DNA from: an uncultured Prevotellaceae bacterium
GTDB lineage: Bacteria; Bacteroidota; Bacteroidia; Bacteroidales; Bacteroidaceae
Assembly: GCA_902799905.1 (NCBI GenBank)
Contig: CADCCB010000011.1
Location: forward strand, 1 to 64,000
Length of the DNA: 64,000 bases
Reading direction: 5' to 3'
Shown: piece after piece, positions 35,001-42,816 of the stretch
Layout: every line of letters starts with the position of its first letter
Position numbering within the stretch: position 1 is the first letter of the stretch
Made by a program: the position numbers and the translations under genes
Notes under the pieces: generated by a model
What the model was told of the DNA's origin: nothing
The model's database searches: none
Seen by the model: the letters and a program-made list of their open reading frames with translations, nothing else

Positions 35001-35994
35001 TGAACTCAAACAGACGAACCTCATCAATGAACAGTTTGGCGTAAGGTTTGGAAAGGAAGATGACACAGAAGTAAAGAAGTCCAAAATCAGACAGGGCTGG
35101 TAGCATGGTATCCACGTTGACGGGCTTATCGTCCTTTACAGTGACAGTATAGCCCTTGACAAGGCGTTTGCCAGAAATCTTGAAATAGAAGTCATCATAT
35201 TCCACAAAGGTCTTCATAACCTTGCCGCCTTTCATTTTTACATTTCCGAATTCGTCCTTGACTGTCTCTTGGTGCAGATGGTCAATACCTGTCAGGAATT
35301 CCACTTCATTGACAGAGAGTCCTTCGCGGTCTTTCAGAATACGTCGGCTGGCTACAACTACTTTATCCAATTTTTTGGCAATCATTTCTTGATGCAGATA
35401 CTGCATTGCCAATTGGGATGGAGTGTTGTAAGGTGACTTGTGAGTATAGAAGTTTCGGCATTCCGTAAGTGTTTCCGCCATCAAGTAAATCATCTCCAGG
35501 CAATCTGCCAATGAGACACCTTTCAGTTGAGCAAAAGCCTCATCTTCAGTCTGCACATTCGACTTCTTCTTGTTGAGATAGACTTTATGGTCAGCCACAT
35601 CGGCCATCATTGGGCCAAGCACAGGGAAATGCTTGAAAAGTAACTGTTGCAATTTTGTTTGTTGCTCTGGGTTTAGGCGCAGTTTCTTCTCCCATTGTTT
35701 CTGCTCTTTTGTCAGTTCTCCATTTCGTCCAGTTTGAATTAAGAACATGGCTTGGAGCAATTTGTTGATTTGACTTTCAGAATAGTTGCCACGTACTCCT
35801 GCAATAGGCAAAATATAGTTGATTGTCTTTATGAAGTTAGTTCGTGCCATATTGAAATAGGCACCAAAAACGTGTTTGCCTGTCAGGCTGATTCTGAAAT
35901 TGGTCTTCTGCAGTCTGCGTACTTTTTTAGGTTGTTGTTTATTACCGTTTTGATTCTTAGGAGTATAATTTCCCTTTTTGTAATCATTTCCCAT
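32041..35994 (-). CDS. cas13b: Type VI-B CRISPR RNA-guided RNase Cas13b
   Basis: A 1317-residue effector with the two HEPN catalytic motifs placed at the extreme ends, as in Cas13b and unlike Cas13a: RNFYTH at residues 180-185 and RNAFSH at 1275-1280. The N-terminus is basic, and internal segments such as AARYTTIQLPDGLFTPYIVELL fit the family. crRNA-guided recognition of complementary RNA would activate RNA cleavage in cis and in trans. It is somewhat longer than the 1100-1225 residues usual in the family. The start lies 13 bp after the 322-residue gene, leaving no room for its own promoter in the gap, and a two-helix membrane gene follows after 10 bp. Confidence 0.96.
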   Translation of the reverse strand: MGNDYKKGNYTPKNQNGNKQQPKKVRRLQKTNFRISLTGKHVFGAYFNMARTNFIKTINYILPIAGVRGNYSESQINKLLQAMFLIQTGRNGELTKEQKQWEKKLRLNPEQQTKLQQLLFKHFPVLGPMMADVADHKVYLNKKKSNVQTEDEAFAQLKGVSLADCLEMIYLMAETLTECRNFYTHKSPYNTPSQLAMQYLHQEMIAKKLDKVVVASRRILKDREGLSVNEVEFLTGIDHLHQETVKDEFGNVKMKGGKVMKTFVEYDDFYFKISGKRLVKGYTVTVKDDKPVNVDTMLPALSDFGLLYFCVIFLSKPYAKLFIDEVRLFEFSPFSDNENMIMSEMLSIYRIRTPRLHKIDSRDSKATLAMDIFGELRRCPIELYDLLDKNSGQPFFHDEVKRPNSHTPEVSKRLRYNDRFPTLALRYVDETELFKRIRFQLQLGAFRYKFYDKEGIDGRIRVRRIQKDINGYGRLQEVADKRIEKWGDMLQKREERSVKLEHEELYIDLDQFQEDTADSTPYVTDRRPAYNIHANRIGLYWEESQNPNEFKVFDNNGMYIPELVVTEDEKAPVKMPAPRCALSVYDLSAMLFYEYLREQEDGNTPSAEQIIIDYEADYRRFFNAVAEGTLKPFQKTKEFREYLEKEYPRLRMADIPEKLQLYLTCKGLTHDNKPETVRERMIRLTIEHLKEREERVQRRLEHYEEDRKMIGEKDNKYGKKGFADVRHGAIARYLAQSMMEWQPTNLKDKEKGRDKLTGMNYNVLTAYLATFGQPQTPEEDFTPRTLEQVLTGAHLIGGNNPHPFIDKVLALGNRNIEELYLHYLEEELKHIRSRKQSLSSNPSDKALSALPFVHHDRLRFHERTNEEMKALAARYTTIQLPDGLFTPYIVELLKQYVELQTALNQDIPANLNPTNNAAYLITQFYQTVLKDDAQPFYISGKTYTRHKEGEKDEVFSFKRAYELFSVLNNEKKRTFPYELIPLFLTSDEIQKRLSEKLLDDDGNPMPEQGKRGKAATDNQGNIIWQRKIKLDISNYVSSLSDRDLKISMNQSWKQKEEERTEKREALQSRLTRQIHDIKNNERTLRRYKTQDMVLFLIAKKLFENIIFEQGNEVNSEQMRLSKVCDEAFLRQTLTFRVPVTVGDKTIYVEQENMSLKNYGEFYRFLTDDRLMSLLENIIGTLKPNEDGDLVIRHTDLMSELAAYDQHRSTVFKLIQQIENLIIEKNAALKNPDSEDFWVKEGLPKRNNFASLLELIDQLNNVALTDEERKLLVAVRNAFSHNSYNIDFSLIKDVKHLPEVAKGILQHLQLVLGVEQTK

Positions 35995-36007
35995 AATTGT
36001 AGTTATT

Positions 36008-36976
36008 TTATTTATTTCTTATCAGTCTATTCCTTATCCCCTCGCACCGCTCCATGCGTTTCCCATTGACGGCATAGAGATAGGTGCTGTGGTCAGTAAG
36101 TTTGGAGAGGGAGTCGGAGAAGTCGCGGAGGGTGGTGACTGTCTGGTTGATGGCTTCCAAGGGTGGGGTGGAAGAGCCCTTGAGACTGCTCTCCGTGAAG
36201 AGGGCCATCGGGATCAGGGTCTGGCGGGCGGTGCCTTTGTCAGCATTGAAGGCGGCCAGTTTGTGACCAGCCTCAACGAGATAATAGTTAGAGAGGATGA
36301 GGCGGGGGTGCAGTTTGTTGTAGATGGCGCAGTCGGGGGTGACACCCAGCACCTCCATCATGATAGGGTAGGCACGGCCCAACTGCTTCTTGATGCGGTT
36401 CAGTTTGGTGGCTATCTCATCGAACGAGTAGGAGGCATGCTTGCTCTTGTCGTCGAAGACGACGGTGACGTGATATTCATCGCCCTGGAAACGGAGGGGC
36501 AGCAGTTCGTTGAGAATCTCACGGATGTTGGCCAATCCATCACCGGCGTTGGGATGACGGAAAGCAAAGAGATAGCGGTCGGTGAGCAGCAAGGTGTTTG
36601 ACGGCAGCCTCTCCACACTGTCCAACACAGAGTCCCACCCTCTGTCGAGCCGCTCATCGACGTTGGAGATGAAGATGTCGTTGACATCAATTAGGGGAGA
36701 GACATCGGGCTGCTGGCAACTCTGGCACATCACGCCGTAAGAGGCCTGAATGGTCTGTGCCTCAACGGGTGTCATGTCGAGGATATAGAGTGCCGACGGG
36801 TCCTTCAGCACTTCCTCCGGATGTGACTTAAATCGCGCGTTGTCAGATGCTGTCAGCAACTGGACGGGTTGCCGCTTGAGCATTTTATAGAGGTCGGAGC
36901 ATTCAGAAAAGTTCTTCTGCTCCTCAGCACGTACTACATTTTTGTAGACGGAGTCGGAAATATAGATCTTGAACAT
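36008..36976 (-). CDS. Unknown 322-aa protein between STAND NTPase and Cas13b
   Basis: ATG at 36976 follows the STAND gene stop by 7 bp and is preferred to the longer frame, which overlaps that gene. The protein is soluble. The N-terminal 100 residues read MFKIYISDSVYKNVVRAEEQ and an ILDMTPVEAQTIQ segment. The C-terminal two thirds contain SNTLLLTDRYLFAFRHP, DEYHVTVVFDDKS and NKLHPRLILSNYYLVEAGHKL, a strand-helix rhythm faintly like phospholipase D-type folds but without a clear HxK motif. Function unknown; its position makes it a likely partner of the STAND protein. Confidence 0.75.
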   Translation of the reverse strand: MFKIYISDSVYKNVVRAEEQKNFSECSDLYKMLKRQPVQLLTASDNARFKSHPEEVLKDPSALYILDMTPVEAQTIQASYGVMCQSCQQPDVSPLIDVNDIFISNVDERLDRGWDSVLDSVERLPSNTLLLTDRYLFAFRHPNAGDGLANIREILNELLPLRFQGDEYHVTVVFDDKSKHASYSFDEIATKLNRIKKQLGRAYPIMMEVLGVTPDCAIYNKLHPRLILSNYYLVEAGHKLAAFNADKGTARQTLIPMALFTESSLKGSSTPPLEAINQTVTTLRDFSDSLSKLTDHSTYLYAVNGKRMERCEGIRNRLIRNK

Positions 36977-36983
36977 ACGGGCT

Positions 36984-39900
36984 TTAACTTTCTGTGTTTG
37001 ATTTGATACAAGTAAGTTTGGTGGTGAGGTCTTGCCAATAATCGGGTCGTTGCTGATACAGGCCAAGCAGGGTGGCGACATCGTCAAGCGTCATCCACTG
37101 GGGGAAATTCTTGAGCGTGAAGTGCTGGGGATTGGCGGCATAGGTGTGCAGAATTTCATCGATGATGTCCAGCGCATCCTGCTTCACATATTTCTCCAGA
37201 TGAGCCAGGAAATCAGGCAACTGTTCCTTGGCAGTCAGTTTTGCACGTTTTCTCAAATCCTCCAAGGCCTTTGTCTCGTTCTTCAGGTGCAGGCCTATGG
37301 TAGACCACTTTCTCTGTGGGAGGATACGGGCAATGACCTCGTAGGTGCCATAGATGTCTTTATAGACGGCAAGCCATCTCCTGAAATACTCTCTCGACAG
37401 TTCGATGCTTGTCTGGGCTATGATGGGTTCGGTGGACAGTTGTCCGTAGGCGGTCTCGCTGATGTCGCTACAATGTTGGAACTTGTCTATCCAATGTTTC
37501 CGGTCTTCGCTGTCTTTCGACAGCACGGTCAGCAGGACATGGCATCGCGATGTCAGCGAAAGTTCGTGTTCGCTGATAAGACGGACTATCTCCTGCAACT
37601 CTTCCATGTCCAGTTTCTTGCTGATTTCAGCCAGTTCCCGTCCCAGTTTTACGAAATCCTTGGCATAGGTATTGTGCTTTCTGAAAAGCGCGAGCAACTT
37701 GTCCGTCTCATCACCAGCGGTGATGTGCTTCTTGTTGTTTTTTCTGTAGTTGGCTACCAGTTGCGACAGGTTGAACGACGTTGTGCCGGCAGGAAGTGTA
37801 TCCTTTATATACTTCATCAGACTGACTGGCAGACCCACTTTTTTGGAAGAACCGACCAGCGAGGCGTGCTGGCGCTGGAAATCCCTGTATCGCTCAAGGG
37901 CACAATTGATGATGGAGGGGGTGACAAAGCCTTCTTTCTTGATTTCCTGTTGCAGCACGTCCATCACCTGTTCCGTGCTCTTGGCCGTTTGTATGTGCAG
38001 GATGTTGATCATGTGCCTGTTGACAGGCTGCGGATGTTTCTCGTTGTACTTGAAATTGTAGCCTGTCTTTTCGTCAGAGAGTTTGGAATTCAGTTGCTGC
38101 GTCCGCTCTACGTTATGTTCCAACAACTCTTGGTCAATGAACTCGCAGTATGCCTGAGGATAGCCCCGTTTGGAGGCAACGACCAGCATACTGATAAACA
38201 CATCGTCCTGAGGGTGGAACACACTCTTGGCAGCGGCAAAGCGTTCCTTATAGAACAGATAGAGCGTTATCATCTGTTGCCATCTTGTCTCCACGTCCAC
38301 ATAATACTGGTTGGCAATGAATGCCAGCAGTTTGGACAGGGCAGAGAGGTTGCTGATGTCGACATTGCCCTGCTTGCCGGCAAACCACTGCTTGAACAAC
38401 TCCGTCAGGGTGCCGTCGGCATTGAAGATCGGTGTGCCTAGGAATTTGATATAGTAGTTCAGGAAGAAATTCTCGTCCAGGATGATACGGTCAGATGCCA
38501 TATACCGCTCGATGTCCCTTTGCAGTTCTTCCTTATACTTGTCTTTGTCCGTGCTATTGTCCTTATAGTATTTGGCGCACATGGAATTGATGAGGTCTGG
38601 CCAGAATTTACCCTTCGTATCGTCATACCGTGCCCTGGCAGGCAGGTAGATCAGTTCGTAGGCTTCGGTAAAGGTACGGTAGGGGCGTATGACACGCGTG
38701 GAATTGATGTAGTCGTTGTCGATAAGTGCCCATTGGCGTTTCGGGCCGACAATCTTTTCTATGATGAATGCTTCCTGCCAGGGGTCGGTGACCAGTTTGA
38801 AGAGTTTCTGCAGACAGGCCATTCGCGTGCGCTTCCCCTTCAGTTTCGGATGATTGATCATCTCGTAGGCAAAGATGAACCATTGTGTCTTGTCAATCTT
38901 CGGCTCCCCCTTTCCCCTGTTGATCTGTGATATCTCATCAATTCGCTTCAGACAGTTGCTCAGCGTGTATTCGTCGACATCCTCCGACCGCATCCGGTTC
39001 ACGAGGAATACTATATCCTCTGTGTTGGGGGCCAGTGAAATGAGCAGGTTATAGGTAATGCCGTTGATGGCATTCTTGGGTAGCGTTCGGATAAAGGCGA
39101 CAGCCGTTTGGAACTCCTCGCGCTTGCAGTTCTGCAGACAGATGGATACCAGCCGGATGTTATGCTGGTTCTTGTCGCGCCGCTTGTTCTTTACCATATA
39201 CTGATGCCACCTCTTGTACAAGGTGATAGACTCTTGGAAAGTGCGCAGATGCATCGTGACACACACCACGGCACGCTCGTAGAATGCGGCCCGCTTGTCT
39301 TCATCGTCGATGGCCTTGAACATCATTTCCAGCAACCTGTATATGGTGGCGCTGTCCTTGACGACATCGCCTATACGATGCAGCACGTAGTTTGATAGCC
39401 GTATCTTGTAGAAGATGTGGCACTTCAGCAGGCGTTCTACATCTTGTTCATCGTTGCAACGCTTGGCCAGGAGAATCATGATATATTCCAGGCTCCTCTT
39501 GTCCAAGGAGTCGTCCAAGGTATTGAGATACATAATGGCATTGCGCCCCTGCAACGGGTGCCCCTGTGCGTCGGTACATTTTATCTTGTAGAAGGCATCG
39601 GAGACCAGGCTGAAAGCCTCTGCATAGTTGTTCTTCTTCAGACGGATGATTTTGGAAATACGATACAGGTCCTGGAAGGTCCATGCACAGCCCCGCTCGT
39701 AGTCCCGTCGCTGCTGCTGCTTGTCCAGTTCCTCGGTTTTCTTGATGAAATCATCGAATTCGGGGGTGCCCTCTTCCAGACGGTGCTGGGCAAACGTGTA
39801 CATCTCACCAATGGTTGAGTCGTTCACCTCAAGTCCCTTGTCGGCCATCAAAGCCAATAGTTCGTCCACCTGTCCGACATTCTCGGCACGCCCAATGAGA

Positions 39901-41789
39901 ATATTGAAGGCTTTGTTCATCTCTACCTCAGACTCATTCTCTGCCTTCAGGCGTTTCATCATCTGGAAAGCATATTGCCACGAGATTCTCAAGCGTTTCT
40001 TATCACCCAAGGAGTCTTGCCATTCCCGTTGTATGGGAGTCCGAGAGACGAAACGGCGCAGCGTGGCAGCATGGGGATAGGAATTCATGACCATTGGGAG
40101 TGCTTGCGACAGTTCCTCCTCATCAAACAGATTGAACAGCACATGCAGGTCGGCTTGCTGTGTCAATCTCTCCTGCAGGTATACCCACACCAGTTCGTTG
40201 ACGGTAAATGTGTATTGAGTGGGAACAATCTCAGGATATTCCTCGTCGTCTAATAGTGTGGTGAGACAGAATTCTGATGCGGAGAAGACGTTTTCAGGGA
40301 AGATGCCGATCTCCTGGCGTTCCTTGTTGGAGTCCGTGATTTTCAACACATTCTTCGCTATCAGGAAGTTCAGGCAGTCAACGGTTCGTCTCTTAAAGAC
40401 CCTGCCGCTGTCGTCGTAATGATTCCGCAACATGTTGACAGGCAGCAGAAGAGGCGTGATGTGCCGATAGGTCAGCGTCAACTGGATGCATTTCAGGAAA
40501 TCAGAGAGATACTGGAACTTTTCCTGCTTTACGGCTTTCAGTATCTCTTCTACAATACCAGCCTTGTATTTGTTCAGTTCTGTGATGAAGTCGCCAATCG
40601 TCTCTCCATCTGATATGGCGTATTGGTGTCGTAGCCGAGCCAGGATTTCCTGTGAGTCGGCATCTTTTGACAGTAACGGGATGGTTATCAAATCCGAGTT
40701 CCCGTCATTATAATTGCCGTCTATTGGAGAAATGATGTCTCTGCTGTCCTCTACAAAGTCTTCCAGCGCGGCCCGGGTGCCAGTGGCCAGCAGACAGCAG
40801 TTCTCCTGTTCGCTGATAGCATTCAGGAAGCCCAGTTTCAACTCTGTGGGCACCTGCGCCTGTTGGAATACGTCGTTTATCTGGTCACAGACAAAGTAGT
40901 ATTGCGTCTGGCAGAATGCTTTTGCGTAGGACTGCTCAGGGTCTCGTTTTGCCTGTCTGACATCCACCATCAGGCTGTCACATATAGACACCACATTGTC
41001 GGCCCCCATCAGTACCACCTGCTGGTCTTTCAGCGTGGAGTGCGTGAATTCGTACAACGCACGCGACTTGCCCGAACTGGGTCTGCCTGTGATGAACAGG
41101 AAACGGCAGCCATAGCGGTTGAGGCGCTGGTTCATTTTCCCGTCTACAGAGTTTCGCCAGATATATACGTCCTGTCCTTCTCTGAATCCCCATTCTGCCT
41201 CTGCGCGCAACTTGTCAAAAAACAAGTCCCTGGCCTTCACTTCGATTCCCCTGATGGCATTTCCACCCACATGCAGCGACCAGAACTTCCTGTCTTTATA
41301 GGCCTTTGCATAATGGTCTTCTACTTTTTGCAGCAGGTCCTCGTTGTTGCCGTATTCATAAGGCTCGAAGTATTGATGAAGTTCGCTGCCGTAGAGCCTC
41401 TTAGCCTCTGCCTCGACAAATTCGTAAGTCACCTTTTTGTCAGGCACCTCCTCTGTCTTTTTCTCGTTAGGGAAATCCTTGGGGTGAAACACGGAAATCA
41501 CTATCTTGGCCCCATTCTTCTGGGCTTCGATGGCCAGTTTCAGTTCCTCCCATGTTGCCTTTCCTACCTGATATTCAGGCAAGAGACAGATAAACCAGTC
41601 GGCATTGACTATAAAACGGTTTATCTCCTCCTGCTTGGGAGTGATATCCCAAAAAACACCATGCTCGTTGCAGTCGTACAATTCATCGATCTTTATGAGA
41701 TGATTCTTCTCCATTTCCTGCAATTTCGACTTCACGCTAGTCTTTTCTAGCAGTTCTACTGCGCTCGAGATGATAATTTTTAGTGCCAT
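36984..41789 (-). CDS. STAND-type NTPase with TIR/DUF4062-like N-terminus and helical repeats
   Basis: A 1601-residue protein. Residues 1-105 (MALKIIISSA, DWFICLLPEYQVGKATWEEL) look like a TIR-related or DUF4062-type effector domain, with Glu81/82 where such domains carry a conserved acidic residue. A P-loop NTPase follows: Walker A FITGRPSSGKSR (235-242), Walker B YYFVCDQ (297-303), then CCLLATGTR (331-339) as the STAND sensor. From about 550 to the end it is all-helical repeat sequence suited to sensing. This is the layout of Avs/NLR-like phage sensors. It heads the operon leading into cas13b and carries the repeated TACTTTTG promoter. Confidence 0.82.
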   Translation of the reverse strand: MALKIIISSAVELLEKTSVKSKLQEMEKNHLIKIDELYDCNEHGVFWDITPKQEEINRFIVNADWFICLLPEYQVGKATWEELKLAIEAQKNGAKIVISVFHPKDFPNEKKTEEVPDKKVTYEFVEAEAKRLYGSELHQYFEPYEYGNNEDLLQKVEDHYAKAYKDRKFWSLHVGGNAIRGIEVKARDLFFDKLRAEAEWGFREGQDVYIWRNSVDGKMNQRLNRYGCRFLFITGRPSSGKSRALYEFTHSTLKDQQVVLMGADNVVSICDSLMVDVRQAKRDPEQSYAKAFCQTQYYFVCDQINDVFQQAQVPTELKLGFLNAISEQENCCLLATGTRAALEDFVEDSRDIISPIDGNYNDGNSDLITIPLLSKDADSQEILARLRHQYAISDGETIGDFITELNKYKAGIVEEILKAVKQEKFQYLSDFLKCIQLTLTYRHITPLLLPVNMLRNHYDDSGRVFKRRTVDCLNFLIAKNVLKITDSNKERQEIGIFPENVFSASEFCLTTLLDDEEYPEIVPTQYTFTVNELVWVYLQERLTQQADLHVLFNLFDEEELSQALPMVMNSYPHAATLRRFVSRTPIQREWQDSLGDKKRLRISWQYAFQMMKRLKAENESEVEMNKAFNILIGRAENVGQVDELLALMADKGLEVNDSTIGEMYTFAQHRLEEGTPEFDDFIKKTEELDKQQQRRDYERGCAWTFQDLYRISKIIRLKKNNYAEAFSLVSDAFYKIKCTDAQGHPLQGRNAIMYLNTLDDSLDKRSLEYIMILLAKRCNDEQDVERLLKCHIFYKIRLSNYVLHRIGDVVKDSATIYRLLEMMFKAIDDEDKRAAFYERAVVCVTMHLRTFQESITLYKRWHQYMVKNKRRDKNQHNIRLVSICLQNCKREEFQTAVAFIRTLPKNAINGITYNLLISLAPNTEDIVFLVNRMRSEDVDEYTLSNCLKRIDEISQINRGKGEPKIDKTQWFIFAYEMINHPKLKGKRTRMACLQKLFKLVTDPWQEAFIIEKIVGPKRQWALIDNDYINSTRVIRPYRTFTEAYELIYLPARARYDDTKGKFWPDLINSMCAKYYKDNSTDKDKYKEELQRDIERYMASDRIILDENFFLNYYIKFLGTPIFNADGTLTELFKQWFAGKQGNVDISNLSALSKLLAFIANQYYVDVETRWQQMITLYLFYKERFAAAKSVFHPQDDVFISMLVVASKRGYPQAYCEFIDQELLEHNVERTQQLNSKLSDEKTGYNFKYNEKHPQPVNRHMINILHIQTAKSTEQVMDVLQQEIKKEGFVTPSIINCALERYRDFQRQHASLVGSSKKVGLPVSLMKYIKDTLPAGTTSFNLSQLVANYRKNNKKHITAGDETDKLLALFRKHNTYAKDFVKLGRELAEISKKLDMEELQEIVRLISEHELSLTSRCHVLLTVLSKDSEDRKHWIDKFQHCSDISETAYGQLSTEPIIAQTSIELSREYFRRWLAVYKDIYGTYEVIARILPQRKWSTIGLHLKNETKALEDLRKRAKLTAKEQLPDFLAHLEKYVKQDALDIIDEILHTYAANPQHFTLKNFPQWMTLDDVATLLGLYQQRPDYWQDLTTKLTCIKSNTES

Positions 41790-41843
41790 AGGAATATGAT
41801 ATGTTTATAATTAGGTTTTCAGTATCATCGTGCAGATGGTTAG

Positions 41844-41909
41844 GCTCTGCGCTACAAAAGTAGTAAAATTTTCTGAACCAAGAAAGGAATCGGGCGTTTT
41901 TCTGAAAGA
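41844..41909 (-). promoter_or_regulatory. Promoter region of the STAND-Cas13b operon; copy B of the 67-bp direct repeat
   Basis: TACTTTTG at 41855-41862 (minus) lies 66 bp before the STAND start. The block is about 90% identical to 27416-27482, and its core also matches the amidase promoter at 26570-26608. Confidence 0.8.
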
Positions 41910-41947
41910 TTCCTGGGGAAATGCTTGGCGGTATGAGGACTTTTGCT

Positions 41948-41956
41948 TACCTTTGC
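41948..41956 (+). promoter_or_regulatory. Promoter -7 box (TACCTTTGC)
   Basis: Plus-strand element upstream of the 211-residue gene, within a block (AATGCTTGGCG ... CTTTGCA) similar to 12404-12445. The 140-base leader contains ACAACAAG / CTTGTTGT arms that could form a long hairpin. Confidence 0.6.
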
Positions 41957-42099
41957 AGCCGAATCTAAGCAATGCGAGAATGACTCATTAGCGAAAAACG
42001 CAATCATGTGACAACAAGAAACATTGACCAACATCCGTCGGAAGGCGGGTGAAGGGGTGCTCTTTGACTTGTTGTTCATTTTAATTATTGTTTTTGCTT

Positions 42100-42735
42100 A
42101 TGAGAAAAAAACATTCTTACAGGGTGTGCAGATGCACGCCCGAGGGGTGCGTGGTGCACCTGGAGGCACGGTTGCTGCATGACTTGGTGAACCGTGAGAT
42201 ACACCCAATACGCTGTGCGGAGAGTTGTCGACGGAAGGCACAGGTGGCCCTGCGACTGGGCGACCTCTGTGAAGAGGCAGGGCATCCGTGGTGGGCCCTG
42301 AAGGTCTGGATGATGGCCTGTCAACTAATAGCCGACAGGGACTATGATGAATGGATCGGCGTGTGGTTCAATACCGACTGGGTGCGGCTGAGCCACGTGG
42401 TGGCCGAGGAATGGTGCTTAGACCTGGGACGCAGGATCGACGCGCTGTGGGGTAGGCTGGGCCATCCGGAGATGGGGTGGTGGGAGGCTAAGGTCCGTGC
42501 CTCCTATGACTGGCTGTGGCTGGAGAAATATGACTTCTGTCCCAGCGAGTTTGATGAAGAATGGGATGCTGTGGTACAGGAGTACGAGGCGGAAAAAGAA
42601 ACCGAGGCCATCTTTCAGGATGGTCTCGGTTGTGTTTATCCCAAATTGGTCTTTAGAAACGAATTCTTGCGTCCCTATGGTAGCAAGCGGCAAAGCCGAG
42701 CGATCCTAATTAACCTTAATTTTAATCACGAATGA
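42100..42735 (+). CDS. Unknown 211-aa tryptophan-rich protein
   Basis: The ATG at 42100 (MRKKHSYRVCRCTPEGCVVH) is used. The protein is soluble, unusually rich in Trp, with a helical repeat-like core (ALRLGDLCEEAGHPWWALKVW and DALWGRLGHPEMGWWEAKVRA) that could be a short TPR/Sel1-like fold. I do not recognise a family. A minus-strand terminator-like hairpin lies inside its 3' end at 42600-42631, so the last 35 codons may be under another constraint. It is divergent from the STAND operon. Confidence 0.6.
   Translation: MRKKHSYRVCRCTPEGCVVHLEARLLHDLVNREIHPIRCAESCRRKAQVALRLGDLCEEAGHPWWALKVWMMACQLIADRDYDEWIGVWFNTDWVRLSHVVAEEWCLDLGRRIDALWGRLGHPEMGWWEAKVRASYDWLWLEKYDFCPSEFDEEWDAVVQEYEAEKETEAIFQDGLGCVYPKLVFRNEFLRPYGSKRQSRAILINLNFNHE
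42591..42631 (-). terminator. Terminator-like hairpin downstream of the PurF-like gene
   Basis: Arms 42600-42612 and 42619-42631 pair as a 13-bp stem with one mismatch-like wobble, and on the minus strand the stem is followed by TTTCTTTTTCC-type T-rich sequence. It lies about 185 bp past the PurF-like stop, inside the opposing 211-residue gene. Confidence 0.6.
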
Positions 42736-42816
42736 ATTATAATTAAAAGCAATTTGTGGACCAAATTAAATAAAATTAGTATAATTCGTTTCCAGAATAT
42801 AAAGTCTTATTTGTGT

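Noticed and set aside
28630..41789. cas1/cas2, Csx27 or Csx28 in the CRISPR locus
   Set aside because: Every sizeable gene from 25 to 42 kb was read and none shows those families; the absence of adaptation genes is usual for type VI-B.
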